From assembly GCF_027594145.1 (NCBI RefSeq), contig NZ_JAQFFK010000003.1:496001-560000 (forward strand): 64,000 nt of DNA. The letters are read 5' to 3'. Made by a program: the position numbers and the translations under genes. Positions 47,817 to 56,187 of the stretch are shown one piece after another; within the stretch, counting starts at the first letter, position 1, and every line of letters starts with the position of its first letter. Source of the stretch: Methanococcoides alaskense. Its GTDB lineage: Archaea > Halobacteriota > Methanosarcinia > Methanosarcinales > Methanosarcinaceae. A model generated the notes under the pieces. That model was not told the DNA's origin and made no database searches. It saw nothing but the letters and a program-made list of their open reading frames with translations.

Positions 47817-48521
47817 ATGGGTATATATGGTTATAGATCAACGAGTTCTAAAATAGGAGGGTTATCCATCAAAAACGTTACAATAATTACTATATTTTTA
47901 CTTCTGCTTGTTTTTGGTTGTTTCAATTCAACTGCAACAGAAGTAACACTTGAACCATCAACTCAAATGCCTACAACCGGTGAAAGTTTCACAGTAGATG
48001 TCTTTGTATCACCTGATACTACAATTGCAGGATTACAGCTCGATCTCGAGTTTGACAGCTCCAAAATACAGGTAGACAGCGTATCTGAAGGCTTATTCTT
48101 TAGCCAGAATGGAGATCCAACATTTTTCAACGCCGGAAACATAGACAACAATGCAGGAACACTTTCAGGTGTTTACAGTTTGATAATGGGTTCTCCAGGC
48201 ATCTTAGAACCTGAGTCAGTTGCAAGCATCACAATGAGTGTAAAAGAGCAGGCCACAGGCACATCAACAATTAGTCTGAAAAACGTGATAATAAGTGACT
48301 CATTAGGATCTGCCATAGAAGCCCTGGTTATAAATACGACTCTGACTATTAATGAAGCCCCTGTAGTTACATACAACCCGTACGATGAAAATAAGAACTG
48401 TATGATCGATATTGGTGAAGTGAATGCGGCAATCGATGACTACCGTTTACAGGGTTCAACATCGATTGCAGATGTTAGTGAACTGATAGATCTGTATCGT
48501 ACAGGTAAGCCATATTGTTAA
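47817..48521 (+). CDS. Secreted cohesin-domain protein with dockerin-like tail
   Basis: 234 residues. A signal peptide or lipobox-like helix (about 20-36, ending LLLVFGC) is followed by a cohesin fold (about 42-170): TGESFTVDVFVSPDTTIAGL, then QLDLEFDSSKIQVDSV. The C-terminal ~45 residues carry one EF-hand-like loop (DENKNCMIDIGE) and a second helix, the layout of a half or degenerate dockerin. Cohesin-dockerin pairs join extracellular proteins by calcium-dependent binding. It may polymerise or dock to the S-layer. Ends at a strong terminator. Confidence 0.75.
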   Translation: MGIYGYRSTSSKIGGLSIKNVTIITIFLLLLVFGCFNSTATEVTLEPSTQMPTTGESFTVDVFVSPDTTIAGLQLDLEFDSSKIQVDSVSEGLFFSQNGDPTFFNAGNIDNNAGTLSGVYSLIMGSPGILEPESVASITMSVKEQATGTSTISLKNVIISDSLGSAIEALVINTTLTINEAPVVTYNPYDENKNCMIDIGEVNAAIDDYRLQGSTSIADVSELIDLYRTGKPYC

Positions 48522-48528
48522 GAATTAA

Positions 48529-48563
48529 TTGAGAGTGATTAATCTCTCAACCTCTATTTTTTT
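48529..48563 (+). terminator. Terminator after the cohesin gene
   Basis: TTGAGAG-TGATTAAT-CTCTCAA is a perfect 7-bp stem, followed by CCTCTATTTTTTT. Confidence 0.7.
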
Positions 48564-48687
48564 AAATGTCTTGAATTCTTTAACTAATGATAATGATAAT
48601 TTTATGAATCTTATTCCATATTAGTGTACGAATTAATCCCGCTGACATACGACCAGTCCATTATTGCAGATGGTGAAGGGTACGAAC

Positions 48688-49288
48688 ATGAAAGACGAGA
48701 TGAAATGGGATATTGATGTTTCAATATTGACTAATCAGTTCATTATGAAAGAACTGCTAAAAGTCCTGGGAATTGCAACTTTCTTCACAGTTGGCATCGT
48801 GCTTTTGATAACGCTTCCTTCTGTTCTCCGTGGTGACCTTCATTCCAACCGCAGTAATGCGCGAGATATGAAGTATGCCTTGATCTTGATAGGATCGATG
48901 TTCTTGCTAGGCGCTGTTCATATTCGCGTACTATGAGAATAATTACATGCTTTCCTACAAGATGGACAATAAGGGTGTAAGTACCATCACCAGAACAGAA
49001 CAACGCAGCAGGAACAGTAAGTTGAACTTCCTGTTGGTGATCTTCGGGATCCTTGCCCGAAATCCCACGGCAGTAGGTGTAGGTTTTCTTGCACATTCCG
49101 GTCAGGATCATGATCTGAAATGGAAAAGTATTAAAAAGGCTACATTCTACTCTGCAAGCAGCAACATTACTGTTTCAGCCGGATACGGTGAAAAGGGTAT
49201 CGTGTTCTGTACAAAGGAAAATTACGATAGTGTATCCGGGTTTGTAAGGGCGATGTGTAATGGATCCTGCCAGATCAGAGATGAATGA
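48688..49288 (+). pseudogene. Membrane protein gene with a frameshift
   Basis: The first part (ATG 48688, AAGGGT upstream) encodes MKDEMKWDIDVSILTNQF and two membrane helices, ending at TGA 48936. One base too many near 48915-48920 moves the frame. Shifted by one, the code runs LFIFAYYENNYMLSYKMDNKG and on through KWKSIKKATFYSASSN to TGA 49288. Together they form one protein of about 199 residues: N-terminal membrane hairpin and C-terminal soluble domain. Function unknown. Confidence 0.7.
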
Positions 49289-49311
49289 AAAGTAAGAGGT
49301 CTGAAGGGAGC

Positions 49312-49845
49312 TTATGTCAATTCTCTCTTCAATATCTTATGTGCAATATTTAGTTGCTTGAATTTCTCAGTGTCACCAGTTGGCTTATCTGGATGCAATT
49401 CTTTTGCCATATCCTTGTATTTTTTATTAATGACCTCAAAATCGATCTCATCATGAGCACATTCGAAAAACTCTCGCGCCTCTTTGCGCTTATCATGAAC
49501 ATCTTTATCTTCTTTGAACTCTAAAATAAAGTCGGACAGTGGTTTTTCCCCGGAAATGACCCTATTTGCTTCGATCTCAATTACCTTGGACAGGATATGA
49601 AGATTTTCTACATATTTATTTTGTAGGCCATGGGTGTAATGCATTCGATGTCCATCCTGGTACCAGGTTGCAGAAGCATGAGTTTTTTTCATCGCTAGAC
49701 GTTCAAGAGGGACATCAATATCATTTTCATTAACACCTACCCTTCTTAAAGCCGTAACAATATTATTCTTGAATTGCATAGCTCTGCGATTACCAGCGTT
49801 CTTAATAATTACTGGGTCAATTTCATGTCCTTTTATTTTTATCAT
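49312..49845 (-). CDS. Protein with C-terminal J domain
   Basis: About 177 residues. The last ~60 form a J domain with the HPD motif in KELHPDKPTGD and the following KFKQLNIAHKIL helix. The first ~115 residues are an unrecognised domain with HYTHGLQNKY. J domains stimulate Hsp70 (DnaK) ATPase. A C-terminal J domain without G/F or zinc regions points to a specialised co-chaperone. The start could be ATG 49845 or GTG 49854. Confidence 0.75.
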   Translation of the reverse strand: MIKIKGHEIDPVIIKNAGNRRAMQFKNNIVTALRRVGVNENDIDVPLERLAMKKTHASATWYQDGHRMHYTHGLQNKYVENLHILSKVIEIEANRVISGEKPLSDFILEFKEDKDVHDKRKEAREFFECAHDEIDFEVINKKYKDMAKELHPDKPTGDTEKFKQLNIAHKILKRELT

Positions 49846-49973
49846 TTGATTCACTCATTTTCGTTTTTGAAGACTTCGTTAGTACTATGCTCCTTTATAT
49901 AAAAATATGCATTTTCTGGAACAACTTTCTTCCTCATCTATGTTGAAATTGCGAAAAAACATGAGCGTTGCAG

Positions 49974-50150
49974 TCATAATTTAATGGAGTGGCAAATACC
50001 TGTGAAGTCAGGACAGTCTTCTTCTGTCGGGTCGGCTATCAAATTCACCTTATTCATATCATCAGGCATGGATTCATCACAATTGTGTGTCCGAATGTCA
50101 ACTCTCATTTCATAGATAATTAAGCCTGAAAGGCTTTCCTGAATTTGCAT
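49974..50150 (-). CDS. Possible 58-residue Cys-containing protein
   Basis: A frame from ATG 50150 encodes MQIQESLSGLIIYEMRVDIR and then a Cys-bearing tail (THNCDES, EEDCPDFTGICHSIKL). Three cysteines and a good acidic/basic mix suggest real coding, but no ribosome site is present. It lies between two other minus-strand genes. Confidence 0.35.
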   Translation of the reverse strand: MQIQESLSGLIIYEMRVDIRTHNCDESMPDDMNKVNLIADPTEEDCPDFTGICHSIKL

Positions 50151-50193
50151 TATGTTTCAGGTAAAGCAACTCCAATAGTATTAATTAACAAAT

Positions 50194-50469
50194 TCACTTC
50201 CATCTCTTTAATTTTGGAATATTCTGTTGGCTCAGTTCCTTTGCTTCTTCCAAAGACATAACTCCCTCTTTATCTATTGCTTTTGAAGTTTGTTCGATCA
50301 TTTCTTCCAGAGTAATATCAGGTTGTGTGAACTTCCCAGTCTGATAGCAATAGAGACAATATTCATCATTTTTTATCCCGTCGGCATTAGTTCCAAAATC
50401 TTCATCTTTCCCCAAAGGCATTCCGCAGCTCTGGCAGAAAACCATACCTTCGAATTCTTTCATATCCAT
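50194..50469 (-). CDS. Putative zinc-ribbon protein
   Basis: 91 residues. FCQSCGMPL (Cys 12, 15) and EYCLYCYQTGKFTQPD (Cys 38, 41) form the four-Cys ribbon of the small zinc-ribbon family often annotated as a putative zinc-binding domain. The C-terminal half is helical. Role unknown; probably a protein or nucleic acid adaptor. Confidence 0.75.
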   Translation of the reverse strand: MDMKEFEGMVFCQSCGMPLGKDEDFGTNADGIKNDEYCLYCYQTGKFTQPDITLEEMIEQTSKAIDKEGVMSLEEAKELSQQNIPKLKRWK

Positions 50470-50575
50470 GTTTTAACCCCACTCATTTAGTTGATCTTCA
50501 TTGAATCTTTGAACAGTATTCTATATCAATGGCACAGTAGAATGATCTTGTCCATGTTTTATGGATCAATGGATC

Positions 50576-50737
50576 TTAACAACACTCTTCCCACATCTCC
50601 AACCTCAACAGATCGGAATCATCTCTTTTCCCCACATAAAAATGCTTAACAAGATCAACCGTTTTCTTCTTCCCAACAAGACGATAGATTGGCTCTCTTG
50701 CTTTAATCCCAATAACTATTCTTTCCTCTATATTCAA
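50576..50737 (-). CDS. Possible 53-residue protein, relative of the 46950 remnant
   Basis: A frame from TTG 50737 encodes NIEERIVIGIKAREPIYRLV and continues GKKKTVDLVKHFYVGKRDDS to a CC end. It has a diverged relative at 46950-47042. No ribosome site is seen, and stops lie just upstream, so it could itself be the 3' remnant of a longer gene. The rest of the 50490-50867 gap holds no other gene. Confidence 0.35.
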   Translation of the reverse strand: MNIEERIVIGIKAREPIYRLVGKKKTVDLVKHFYVGKRDDSDLLRLEMWEECC

Positions 50738-50867
50738 CTTTATATTTCATCACAAAATTAAACTTAGCATTAACTTTCTTGAGTAAATAATATATGATAT
50801 ACAAAAATTAGCTAATTAGCCTTATATTAGATGAATTATAATTTGTATATAATAAGGGGGTACGTTT

Positions 50868-51323
50868 ATGCAAAGATCAAATTTAGTTGCAGCAGCAGTA
50901 GCTGTAGTGGTTTTATTTTGTCTTGTGGGGGTAGGTCTTGTTTATGCCAGTTACTCTCAGCAGGAGAACTATGTGCAATCGACGTCTAATTTTAATGTAT
51001 CTCAAGCCGTAGAGATCACGATGAAAGATCCGATTGCATCCGATTACATGTCACGTCACTTCAAAGAACCGGATTGGAGGGTAACCAGAACCACGTTTGT
51101 CCAGGAAACACCTTACGACCAGAATGGTACTGTTATGCAGGGAAACGATATTTGGAAAGTTGAGATCATGGAACGCAGCTGTTCTTGTCAGAAGATCAGC
51201 GATCTGTATGTTCTGGAAGGTTATGTCTCGGCAGATACCGGTGAAGTGCTGGAAATCTCAAAACAGATAGTTTCAGAGAGTGAATATGATAAACAGACAT
51301 GTGCTACGACAGTATGCCACTAA
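50868..51323 (+). CDS. Secreted or membrane-anchored protein, function unknown
   Basis: 151 residues. One N-terminal helix (about 7-28) anchors an exterior domain with SCSCQ and a terminal CATTVCH. The domain has alternating strands (WKVEIMERS, DLYVLEGYVS) like small PepSY-type folds, but this is a weak resemblance. A GGGGG site precedes ATG 50868. It overlaps the following thioredoxin-CcdA gene, so the two are coupled and may act together in extracytoplasmic thiol or haem chemistry. Confidence 0.65.
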   Translation: MQRSNLVAAAVAVVVLFCLVGVGLVYASYSQQENYVQSTSNFNVSQAVEITMKDPIASDYMSRHFKEPDWRVTRTTFVQETPYDQNGTVMQGNDIWKVEIMERSCSCQKISDLYVLEGYVSADTGEVLEISKQIVSESEYDKQTCATTVCH

Positions 51324-52407
51324 ATCGATATTGACCTTATTGATACTTCTGCTTGTCATTTCAAGCATTATGCCTGCTTCAGCAGCCCGATCAGACGAAG
51401 TGTTGGTTGAATATTTCTACGAGGATGGCTGCCTGAAATGCCAGCAAACATCTCCTGTCATAGATTCGGTGATCGGCAGGCTTGAAAGTATCAATTACAC
51501 AAGTCAAAACGTAGCGACCTCCTACAGTATCATGAAAGGATACGGAGTATACACTGTTCCTGCTATTGTCATAAACAAGAGTACGGTTATCGCCTATTCC
51601 GATTACGATGGGGATGATGTATTACTTGAAAGCCTTCTGATAGAAGCTATTGAGAACGCACCGGTAATTCCTGCCAATGGTACTTTACCCTTAGCCAAAA
51701 ATGTTGATGGAAGCGTTACTTCCTTTAAACTCTCACCGTTAATTGTATTGATCACAGGCCTGCTCGCCGGCTTCAATCCCTGCCTTCTCGCGGTGATGGC
51801 ATTCTTGGCTTCGGTCACGATATCCTCCAACGGTGGAAAGAAAGAAATGCTGGTGGTCATCGGTGGTTTCTGCGCTGGTATATTCACCACTTACATGATA
51901 TTCGGAATAAGTTTCCTGAAAGCCGTTACTATCTTCCCCGGATCAAGGGACTCCATCACATTGTTCATGACGGTGTTGATAGGGGTACTCGGTATCTGGC
52001 ACATCTATGACGCATACCACCTCAAGTGTCACTCAAGATCGACCTTCAAAACACCGGGTTCAATAGTATCTTTTATGGATAGCATACACGGGAAGAATGC
52101 TCTTGCTCTATCGTTCTTTGCAGGCGGTTTATTCTCATTGGTCAAAGCTCCATGTGTAGGTGCAGTTTATCTTTCTATACTGGACATGTTAATAGCAAGG
52201 ACAAATCTGCTGGAAGGAGCTGTATATCTCTTCCTCTACAATTTCGGAGTCGTGCTTCCGGTGTTAGGCCTGGGTGTATTTCTGGCGTTCGGGATGAGTC
52301 CTGAAACTATAATGCAATTCAGGGAGAAAAGACGCTCTGGGATAAGGTTTGTTACAGGTGTTGTATTGTTATTACTTGCTCTGCTCTTGTATTTCAATGT
52401 TATCTGA
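51286..52407 (+). CDS. Thioredoxin-like domain fused to CcdA/DsbD membrane domain
   Basis: About 373 residues. A signal helix (about 10-30) precedes a thioredoxin-like domain with CLKC (in EDGCLKCQQ) and the cis-Pro in YTVPAIV. Six membrane helices follow, with the paired CcdA cysteines in GFNPCLLAV and VKAPCVGAVYLS. Such proteins move reducing power across the membrane, for example to cytochrome c apoproteins. This fits the Ccm genes elsewhere in the window. ATG 51286 is chosen among several starts. Confidence 0.82.
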   Translation: MINRHVLRQYATKSILTLLILLLVISSIMPASAARSDEVLVEYFYEDGCLKCQQTSPVIDSVIGRLESINYTSQNVATSYSIMKGYGVYTVPAIVINKSTVIAYSDYDGDDVLLESLLIEAIENAPVIPANGTLPLAKNVDGSVTSFKLSPLIVLITGLLAGFNPCLLAVMAFLASVTISSNGGKKEMLVVIGGFCAGIFTTYMIFGISFLKAVTIFPGSRDSITLFMTVLIGVLGIWHIYDAYHLKCHSRSTFKTPGSIVSFMDSIHGKNALALSFFAGGLFSLVKAPCVGAVYLSILDMLIARTNLLEGAVYLFLYNFGVVLPVLGLGVFLAFGMSPETIMQFREKRRSGIRFVTGVVLLLLALLLYFNVI

Positions 52408-52412
52408 AAAGA

Positions 52413-52460
52413 GTTGGAGGTAGTTAGGTCTGCTTGACCTGTCTTCAACTTTCTATTTTG
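52413..52460. terminator. Nested hairpin between convergent genes
   Basis: AGGTC-TGCTT-GACCT inside AGTTG/CAACT, followed by TTCTATTTTG on plus. It lies between the CcdA gene and the convergent exporter gene. Confidence 0.5.
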
Positions 52461-52462
52461 AT

Positions 52463-53659
52463 TTAGCTTCCTATTCCCTTTTTTTGCAAGATCAACCATG
52501 CAACCAGAACCAGGGAACTACACCCAAGAGCGATCGATCCAAGTACGTGTATCTTGTCTGCCCATTCATGGGAGATGAGCCACATTCCAATGGCACCCAT
52601 GGTGAAATATGTGAAGATGAGCAGAGAAGAAGCTGAACCCGCATATCTATCAACCTGTTCAAGCACAAGGTTGTTGCTAGGGGGACGGCTCAAACCGATC
52701 GAGAATGTAACGAGGAACATGGGAAGAGCAAAACCCCAGGGGCTTTGATGTTTGTTCATTATGAGGAAAAGTCCACCTAGTAAAATGCCTACAAAACCGA
52801 ACGTCATCAGATGCTTTGAATTGATGGATCTTGTTAACCGAAGGCAAAAAAAGGATCCCATCATCAGGGCAAGGGCATTAAAGGCAAAAAAGTAGCTATA
52901 TTTCTGTTCGGTCAGGCCGAATCCATTTATGTAGATGGCAGAAGAGCCTGCAATGAAGCTGTACATTGGAAAAAGAGTTGCTGAAACGATAAAGACCATG
53001 ACAACATAGGATGGGTTTAGCATCAACCGGCCATAAGCATGCATGACCCTGGAAAGAGGGGCATTGGATGTATGGGGTAGAGTTTCTGGAAAGCGTATGA
53101 CCCCAAAAAGCCCGATAACTCCCAGAAAACCCTGAATAATGAATATCCAGGGCCATGAAAGATTTACCAGTATCCAGCCGCCGAGGACCGGAGCCATCAT
53201 TGGGGCAAGGGCCATGATGATCGCTATGTGAGCAAGGATCCTTTCTCTCTCCTTTCCAGAAAATATATCCTTGGTCATAGCCATGGACAATGATGAACTT
53301 GCTGCTGCTCCTGAAGCCTGAAGTATTCGAAAGATTATCAGCATTTGAGCACTGGTAGCAAGAGCACAGAGCACGCTTGCAAGTATGTACACACCAAGTC
53401 CAAAAAGCAAAGGGCGACGGCGGCCAAAACGGTCTGAGATCGGACCGTAGAAGAGAAGAAAGAACCCAAACGTGACAAAAAAACATATCAGGATCAGGTT
53501 AATATAAGCAAGGGAATGGTTCCAGGTCTCCGCAAGTAGCGGGATGGCTGGTAGGATCATGTCAGTCGAAAGTGCAGGAAATGCCGTTAGAAGTGCAAGG
53601 AGAGGCACTGAACCCTTTAACTTCCCATCTATGCTGCTTTCTCTTTGTTGAAATGACAT
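52463..53659 (-). CDS. MFS transporter, Bcr/CflA-type drug exporter
   Basis: 398 residues and 12 membrane helices. YGPISDRFGRRRPLLFGL is the A motif between helices 2 and 3. The helix 5 region (APMMAPVLGGWI) is the antiporter motif of the 12-helix drug:H+ group. The start is ATG 53659 (MSFQQRES) with AAGGATG; a longer frame upstream is unsupported. Substrate unknown. Confidence 0.85.
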   Translation of the reverse strand: MSFQQRESSIDGKLKGSVPLLALLTAFPALSTDMILPAIPLLAETWNHSLAYINLILICFFVTFGFFLLFYGPISDRFGRRRPLLFGLGVYILASVLCALATSAQMLIIFRILQASGAAASSSLSMAMTKDIFSGKERERILAHIAIIMALAPMMAPVLGGWILVNLSWPWIFIIQGFLGVIGLFGVIRFPETLPHTSNAPLSRVMHAYGRLMLNPSYVVMVFIVSATLFPMYSFIAGSSAIYINGFGLTEQKYSYFFAFNALALMMGSFFCLRLTRSINSKHLMTFGFVGILLGGLFLIMNKHQSPWGFALPMFLVTFSIGLSRPPSNNLVLEQVDRYAGSASSLLIFTYFTMGAIGMWLISHEWADKIHVLGSIALGCSSLVLVAWLILQKKGIGS

Positions 53660-53799
53660 TGTTACATCCTTTAACTTTATTTGTGGTCTATAGGTCTGAT
53701 GGTGTTTGTTCTTCCTTTTAATATAAACAAGTAGCATCGAATATAAGCCCCCAATTTTATTTATATAATTATGGCTTCTAATGCTACATGGAGAACTAC

Positions 53800-54126
53800 A
53801 TGAAAAAAGCGATCTTCAGGGACCTGTTAATCTTTGTGCTAGCACTGATCGTGGCAGTACAATTCTGGGAAAACAACCTTTTGCTAACCTTTCTGATATT
53901 ATCGATATATGGCATACGTGAATATTTCTGGTCTGAGAAAGGGGATAATATTGTATTTGTATCCGGTGTCATCATTGGATGTAGTGCAGAGTTCATCGGC
54001 ACTTATCTCGGGGTCTGGACATACGCTGCTGCTTTTTTCTTTAACATCCCACTCTGGCTTCCATTTGCCTGGGGTCTGGTGTCAGTTATTATTATCAGAG
54101 TATCCCGTCCATTTGTCGGGGAATGA
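53800..54126 (+). CDS. Small polytopic membrane protein
   Basis: 108 residues with four hydrophobic helices and the polar motif GCSAEFIGTYLGVWTY. ATG 53800 has GGAG 6 bases upstream. It is divergent from the exporter. The Glu in the third helix is unusual and may be functional, but no family function is known to me. Confidence 0.6.
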   Translation: MKKAIFRDLLIFVLALIVAVQFWENNLLLTFLILSIYGIREYFWSEKGDNIVFVSGVIIGCSAEFIGTYLGVWTYAAAFFFNIPLWLPFAWGLVSVIIIRVSRPFVGE

Positions 54127-54214
54127 TGCCCTTAAGAGTTGATTAATATCTCTCTGTCTCCTTTTTTCTTTTCCAACAATAACTGATTTAAACTATCATT
54201 TACGATGCTACTCC

Positions 54215-55435
54215 ATGAACTGCTCTGGATCATCTGTAAAGATCCCTGAACTTATGATGGGTGTCAAGAATCGTGCAGCTCTGGCTGCGTGCAGGGACTA
54301 TGCAGACGGGGTCTACTTCTCTATCGACAGGTTCAGTCTCAGGGCAAGGGCATGTGATATTACTCTTGATGGTCTCAACGATTTTATAGGGGATATCAAA
54401 GAGAATGACCTCAATGCTTATCTTGCGCTGAACACGGTTATCTATCCCGATGACATTGATGATCTTGATGTCGTTATCGATTCTGTAGCATCCTCGGATG
54501 TGGATGCTGTCATTGCGTGGGATCCGGCAGTTATTACAAAGGCAGTTGATGCCGGTCTGAGGGTTCACATATCTACTCAGGCGAATGTATCGAATTGGCA
54601 GACAGTGGAATTCTATGGTTCCCTGGGGGCTTCCCGGGTCGTTCTGGCAAGGGAGCTCAGTATGGAGAACATAAAGGAGATTCGCCGGAACACCGATATT
54701 GAGCTTGAGGTTTTCATTCATGGTGCCATGTGTCAGGCTATCTCAGGCAGGTGCTACCTTTCCGCTTATGTTCTCGGCAAGTCCGCTAATTGTGGTGAAT
54801 GTTCCCAACCGTGCCGATGGGGTTGGAAACTTGTTGGTGAGGATGGCAGCGAGGTCGACCTTGAAGGGAAATATCTGTTAAGTGCAAGGGACCTGTGCAT
54901 GATCGAACACATCCCTGAGCTGATCGATGCTGGTGTGGATGCTTTCAAGGTCGAAGGCAGGTTGAAGGATGCGAGATATACATCTACGGTATCCCGCTGT
55001 TATCGTGAAGCCCTCGATTCCTATTGTGATGGTTCGTACACACTTGAAAAAGCGAGGTCATGGAAAGAAGAGCTGGCTTCGGTCTTTAACCGTGGCTTTT
55101 CCACAGGGTTCTACTTCGGGGTACCCGGTCCGGATGGTATTTCCATCGAATCTGATATGAACGTATCAACTACCAAAAGACATGCTGTAGGCGTGGTTAT
55201 CAATTATTTCCGGAAGAGTGGGGCGGCAGAAGTAAAGCTTCTAGAAACGGGTCTCGCTGTTGGAGACCACATTATCATCGAAGGCAAAAGTACATACTTT
55301 GAACAGGATGTCACTGAGATAAGGTCGGATGAAGGTCCTGTCCTATCTGCATCCTCAGGGGATGTCGTGGGAATTGCTGTCAAGGATAAGGTGCGTGAAA
55401 ATGACAGGGTCTACAGGTTGGAGATCCCGGACTGA
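54215..55435 (+). CDS. U32 family protein (Fe-S RNA-hydroxylation type)
   Basis: 406 residues. It has the U32 signature ELEVFIHGAMCQAISGRCYL (about 167-186) with its Cys pair, then CGECSQPCRW. Together these four cysteines can hold an Fe-S cluster. The family, once called collagenases, includes bacterial proteins needed for tRNA and rRNA hydroxylation. The archaeal role is inferred. The C-terminal ~90 residues form a small beta barrel. The start ATG 54215 lacks a clear ribosome site. Confidence 0.82.
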   Translation: MNCSGSSVKIPELMMGVKNRAALAACRDYADGVYFSIDRFSLRARACDITLDGLNDFIGDIKENDLNAYLALNTVIYPDDIDDLDVVIDSVASSDVDAVIAWDPAVITKAVDAGLRVHISTQANVSNWQTVEFYGSLGASRVVLARELSMENIKEIRRNTDIELEVFIHGAMCQAISGRCYLSAYVLGKSANCGECSQPCRWGWKLVGEDGSEVDLEGKYLLSARDLCMIEHIPELIDAGVDAFKVEGRLKDARYTSTVSRCYREALDSYCDGSYTLEKARSWKEELASVFNRGFSTGFYFGVPGPDGISIESDMNVSTTKRHAVGVVINYFRKSGAAEVKLLETGLAVGDHIIIEGKSTYFEQDVTEIRSDEGPVLSASSGDVVGIAVKDKVRENDRVYRLEIPD

Positions 55436-55517
55436 ATCCTTTTTTTCAAAACATTTATAATCTTTAATATATTTATACATATTAATATTTCTATTTGAAT
55501 TCTCGGGGTGTAAATAT

Positions 55518-55949
55518 ATGGATGAATTTATGCAGGCAGCAATAGATGAAGCGAGATCGGGACTTAATAGTGGTGGCATTCCCATTGGTTCGGTTCTTGT
55601 AAGGGATGATCTAATTATCGGTAAGGGTCACAATTTACGTGTCCAACAGGATGATCCAATGGCACATGCTGAAATTTCATGCCTCAGGGATGCCGGACGG
55701 GTTGGGAGCTATCGCGATTCAATTCTTTATTCCACTTTGATGCCCTGCTATCTTTGTGCCGGTGCTGTAGTACAATTTGGCATAAAAAAGGTAATTGTTG
55801 GCGAATCCAGGACCTTCTCAGGAGCAAGGGAATTTATGGAATCCCATGGGGTTGAAGTGGTCGACCTTGACCTTGATGAATGTGTGGCAATGATGGATGA
55901 TTTTATCAGTAAAGAGCCGGAACTCTGGAACGAAGATATTGGAAAATGA
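55518..55949 (+). CDS. Cytosine deaminase-like protein (CDA fold)
   Basis: 143 residues. The zinc site is His 50 and catalytic Glu 52 in AHAEIS, with Cys 77 and Cys 80 in PCYLC. The C-terminal ELWNEDIGK resembles the end of yeast-type cytosine deaminase rather than TadA. It would salvage cytosine to uracil. Single gene with GGGGTG before the ATG. Confidence 0.8.
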   Translation: MDEFMQAAIDEARSGLNSGGIPIGSVLVRDDLIIGKGHNLRVQQDDPMAHAEISCLRDAGRVGSYRDSILYSTLMPCYLCAGAVVQFGIKKVIVGESRTFSGAREFMESHGVEVVDLDLDECVAMMDDFISKEPELWNEDIGK

Positions 55950-56187
55950 TCTTAACATGATCTGCTATGGTGTTCGGTGTAGTATCCTGCCCCGGTATGT
56001 CATTTAGTGGATCTGGTTCGCAGAGATCTATTGTAGTGATCATGCTGAAATTTAAAATGGCTGCAAACGAATAAATATCTTGCATTCTATTTTTTAATGA
56101 TCACAGTCAATAGCTCCTGATATTTCTATCAGAAAATGTATAGTCGTTGTTTCAACCAATTTTTTAGTAATGTAGGATGAGTATTAT

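Noticed and set aside
50561..50761. 66-codon plus-strand frame
   Set aside because: It lies opposite the minus-strand frame that has a paralogue, and has poor coding character itself.
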